A stretch of DNA of 64,000 bases from Chitinophaga silvisoli (GTDB taxonomy: Bacteria > Bacteroidota > Bacteroidia > Chitinophagales > Chitinophagaceae): contig NZ_QTJV01000001.1 of NCBI RefSeq assembly GCF_003412465.1, positions 744,001 to 808,000 of the forward strand, read 5' to 3'. Below, one piece after another: positions 61,769-64,000 of the stretch. Position 1 is the first letter of the stretch. Every line of letters begins with the position of its first letter. A program made the translations under genes and the position numbers. Below the pieces are notes generated by a model. The model made no database searches and was not told the origin of the DNA. It saw nothing but the letters and a program-made list of their open reading frames with translations.

Positions 61769-62434
61769 TTAAGATTTTTGTTGCTGGATAATGTTCCTGA
61801 TCACGAATTCGGTGAGTGCGTTACGGCCGGAAACGCCCAGTTTACCGGCAATTCTGTAGCGGTGGTTCTCGATTGTGCGGATAGACACGCCCAGTTCATC
61901 TGCCATTTGCCGGGTACTTTTACCTTCAGCGATCATTTTGATGATTCTGTTTTCTGCCTTACCCAATCTGTGATACAGTGTTTGTTGAGCAGTGTTGGGA
62001 TTAGCCAGTGAGACGGTGCTGGTTTCTTCAGGAGGTCTTACGTGGTTAAACTTAGCGAAGCGGCCCAGGCGGGAGCGGATACTCAGGAGCAGGTCCCGTT
62101 TTCTGAAGGGTCTGGCCAGGTAATCGTCGGCACCGAGGTTCATGGCCATACGCATCTCCTGCCGGTTGTCCCGCAAGCTGATGAATATGAGCGGGATGTG
62201 ATCATAAGCCGGATCATTTCTGAGGGCCATGATAAAATGGTGGCCTCCGGTACCGCGTAAGTGGGCACCGCAAATGATAAGGTCGGGTTGATGTTGTTGA
62301 CAGATGATGATCCCTTCTTCCTCTGACGCGGCTGTGTATGTGTCATATGATTGTGATACAAGTAACTGACGCGTTTGTCTTACAAATACCTGGTCTTCAT
62401 CTACAAGTAATATTTTATAGACTGCAGTGTTCAT
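61769..62434 (-). CDS. NarL/LuxR-type response regulator with atypical (pseudo-) receiver domain
   Basis: A 221-aa protein. The receiver fold is clear: acidic residues D12-E13-D14, PDLIICGAHLRG at 50-61, Ser86 in LIFISLRD, and DDYLARPFRKRDLL at 103-116. The phospho-acceptor position (normally Asp in DxxLPG) is Gly56, and the conserved Lys of the K-P-F motif is Arg108, so normal phosphorylation looks impossible. The C-terminal LuxR HTH is intact (ENRIIKMIAEGKSTRQMADELGVSIRTIENH, ~158-187). It stands alone with no kinase gene. Activity may depend on dimerisation or another input. Confidence 0.85.
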   Translation of the reverse strand: MNTAVYKILLVDEDQVFVRQTRQLLVSQSYDTYTAASEEEGIIICQQHQPDLIICGAHLRGTGGHHFIMALRNDPAYDHIPLIFISLRDNRQEMRMAMNLGADDYLARPFRKRDLLLSIRSRLGRFAKFNHVRPPEETSTVSLANPNTAQQTLYHRLGKAENRIIKMIAEGKSTRQMADELGVSIRTIENHRYRIAGKLGVSGRNALTEFVIRNIIQQQKS

Positions 62435-63594
62435 TAGAAAAGTTGATATACAGGTATGAAAAATTTAGCAGGCGCAACGTTCAAAGTGTTGCCTGCTCAT
62501 GCCTGGGTAAATAAATGGGGACAGGAACTGAGTCTTGATAGCGCATAACGCCCGAAAAAAACGGTGTAATCGTGTACATCTTTTACTTGGTTAATATTAA
62601 GATTTTTACCTCCGGTGATATACAAATAGAAACGGGCTTTTTTAGGGCCTGTTAAGATCTGCCTCCATCAGTTGATATAGTCAGGTTTTTTTCTAAAAGA
62701 TATGGGAGTGGTCTTTCTTCTGCGTAAATATGTATGAAATAACGGGTGTGGCTTCAAGGAATACTATTGCATACCAGTAAAATAAGCGCTAGTACTCAAA
62801 AATAGATGTGCTGATACCTCATTTTAAACAACGGCGAAACGAAAAGGATTTTCGCTTTCAGCTTGATTTAACAACTTTGCCGGGCTCTCAAACTAAGCAC
62901 ATCAATATCCTTATAACCACTTACCGGCCTGGTCTACTATAAGTACGCCAGGCTTTATTTTATATGTAACCTTCCTCATCATCGTGTTGGCTACGGGATG
63001 ATAGCCTTTGTCTACAGTACAGAAATTAGACCATTTGCTTATAAACCAAATCATTACCTAATAAGCGGGCCACAAATGCATTAGTAAATATACTAATTTT
63101 TAAAGTTCTCAGCTGATGATCTGTAATTATAAAAACATGTTAAAATAGCATCATATTATAAAATCCATTTCTTTTGAAATCCCCCTCTTTAAAAAAAAGT
63201 TATCCACATTGTACGCATTTCCTAAAGCTGCAATTTGGGCAAAAATATGCCCGGAAAACTGATTTCAACTTACTCTAATGGCTATCCGAAAAAGCATAGA
63301 GCGGAACATATTAAAATTTCCAGCAATCCTTTGCGGGGAGTACTTATTGGGCGGAAAGGTGATGGTGAGTACTACTCATTATTTGTAAATATTGATCTGA
63401 TTTTTAGGAGGAGGGCACCTGGTATGAGGAGGGAATAAATCTGTAATAGTTTGATTTATAATAACCAAATGGGGGTATTAATGAGGCATTAATTTTCTAA
63501 AAAATATTGTTTTATCAATAAATATAGATATTTTTATATTCGAATTAACTATATCCTTGACAATCGGGAATTTATAGTCAAAAAACCATAACCA
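62435..63594. other. AT-rich stretch without a clear gene
   Basis: Over 1.1 kb with no convincing long reading frame. It holds a hairpin near 62468-62498 (AGCAGGCGCAAC against GTTGCCTGCT), a small CGAAAA-GGA-TTTTCG hairpin near 62840, and one short reading frame at 63247-63438. It also has a single DnaA-box-like TTATCCACA at 63200. The 3' end is very AT-rich and probably contains the promoter of the secreted protein that starts at 63784. No tRNA or known riboswitch was recognised. Confidence 0.6.
63247..63438 (+). CDS. Short reading frame, doubtful
   Basis: 63 codons from the ATG at 63247, basic at the end (FRRRAPGMRRE), with GVLIGRKGDGEYYSLFVNIDLIF in the middle. No homologue recalled, no start-context support, and it lies inside a largely non-coding AT-rich stretch. 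It is mentioned because it is the only plausible frame in the region. Confidence 0.2.
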   Translation: MPGKLISTYSNGYPKKHRAEHIKISSNPLRGVLIGRKGDGEYYSLFVNIDLIFRRRAPGMRRE

Positions 63595-63726
63595 ATGATA
63601 AACGCTGCATTATATCAGATCTGGACCGCTCTGAACGAGTTGCTGAGGGCGCCATCTTACCGCCTCAGACCTGTGCGGGTATATTATATATATAATAAGG
63701 AGAGGGAGCAACGTCGGTTCATGTAA
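63595..63726 (+). CDS. Short reading frame before the secreted protein gene, doubtful
   Basis: 43 codons (MINAALYQIWTALNELLRAPS through VYYIYNKEREQRRFM), stop 57 bases before the next start. It follows an AT-rich region on the same strand. It could be a leader peptide or chance. No family recognised. Confidence 0.25.
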   Translation: MINAALYQIWTALNELLRAPSYRLRPVRVYYIYNKEREQRRFM

Positions 63727-63783
63727 CTGAGCAATTCATTGGGACAAAGTATTCGAAACTTACCACTAGTTTATAGTAATCCT

Positions 63784-64000
63784 ATGCCTATGCGCAAACA
63801 TTACAATTCCGCTCGTTTTACCCTGCCGGTTTACAGGCAGCAGCGAGTAGGCCTGATTCACACTGGCGCCAAGAAAATCACAGATTATTGTCTGGCTCTG
63901 TTCCTGCTTTTTGCAGGTCTGGCCTGGATGCCGGCCAGTGCGGCTACTATAGTAAATAATGCTGACCACCCCACAGCAGGTACTGTTTCCACCTGGATAA
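63784..64000 (+). CDS. N-terminal part of a secreted protein, cut by the window end
   Basis: Open from the ATG at 63784 to the last base. After ~35 polar, basic residues (MPMRKHYNSARFTLPVYRQQ) comes a hydrophobic core, YCLALFLLFAGLAWMPASAAT, that looks like a signal peptide with an unusually long N-region. The exported part begins TIVNNADHPTAGTVSTW. In this lineage such starts often precede large T9SS-type surface proteins, but the rest is outside the window. Confidence 0.6.
   Translation, partial: MPMRKHYNSARFTLPVYRQQRVGLIHTGAKKITDYCLALFLLFAGLAWMPASAATIVNNADHPTAGTVSTWI

Noticed and set aside
63200..63208. TTATCCACA, a perfect DnaA-box consensus
   Set aside because: A single copy without clustered boxes, dnaA, or other origin features; one chance match is expected in AT-rich DNA.

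Overview
The window looks like chromosomal DNA of a Chitinophaga-like member of the Bacteroidota (family Chitinophagaceae). The inference rests on several things: a type IX secretion (gliding-motility C-terminal domain) adhesin, a TonB-dependent receptor with an N-terminal carboxypeptidase-regulatory-like domain, many secreted glycoside hydrolases and S9/S10 peptidases, near-absence of Shine-Dalgarno sequences, and promoters with the Bacteroidota -7 element TAnnTTTG. No rRNA, tRNA, transposase, integrase or CRISPR array was seen.

Layout. 1-5.0 kb: the last codons of a histidine kinase, then a tight three-gene operon (TerB_C protein, P-loop ATPase, DEAD/DEAH helicase) that matches the Shango anti-phage system. 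5.2-12 kb: secreted GH31 and GH2 enzymes with two small genes between them. 12-16.5 kb: a frameshifted gene remnant and a divergent, overlapping pair of DUF262 (GmrSD/RloF-like) proteins, a probable second defence locus. 16.6-23.4 kb: an S9 peptidase, a C-terminally short Crp-family protein, two small membrane proteins, a TonB-dependent siderophore-type receptor and a small secreted protein. 23.5-29.2 kb: a complete RND efflux operon (membrane fusion protein, AcrB-type pump, outer-membrane factor). 29.5-39.3 kb: a RibD/DHFR-like protein, AraC regulators, a serine hydrolase, the T9SS adhesin, an aldo/keto reductase and an alkyltransferase-like protein. 39.4-45 kb: a GH5 lipoprotein with ricin-type repeats, MalQ, and a Nudix-type regulator divergent from an MFS sugar transporter. 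45-49.4 kb: DUF1361, a ferritin-like protein, an aldo/keto reductase, an orphan ABC ATPase and a methyltransferase. 49.5-52.6 kb: a nitric-oxide detoxification operon (Rrf2 regulator, truncated haemoglobin, quinol NO reductase). 52.8-62.4 kb: a DUF5703 protein, a GH13 amylase, an S10 peptidase, a Crp/AhpD pair, an S9 peptidase and a lone response regulator with a degenerate receiver. 62.4-64 kb: a mostly non-coding AT-rich stretch leading into a secreted protein cut by the window end.

How the genes work together. GH31, GH2, GH5, MalQ, GH13 and the sugar transporter suit a polysaccharide-degrading lifestyle, but they are dispersed and no SusC/SusD pair is present, so this is not a classical PUL. 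The two defence loci flank the GH31/GH2 block. The NO operon carries the same 26-bp near-palindrome in front of both rrf2 and the haemoglobin gene, which reads as an autoregulated NO-responsive circuit.

Most notable observations: the paired Rrf2 operators; the receiver domain without its phospho-acceptor Asp; the two-gene DUF262 system in which only one protein has the HNH-like DUF1524 domain; a family of intergenic inverted repeats with arms like GAGGTTGTATTAAAAGTAA, two copies having 68-nt centres; and a perfect 24-bp palindrome at the end of a crp-like gene. Domain names come from reading the sequences and recalling family motifs; no database search was run.
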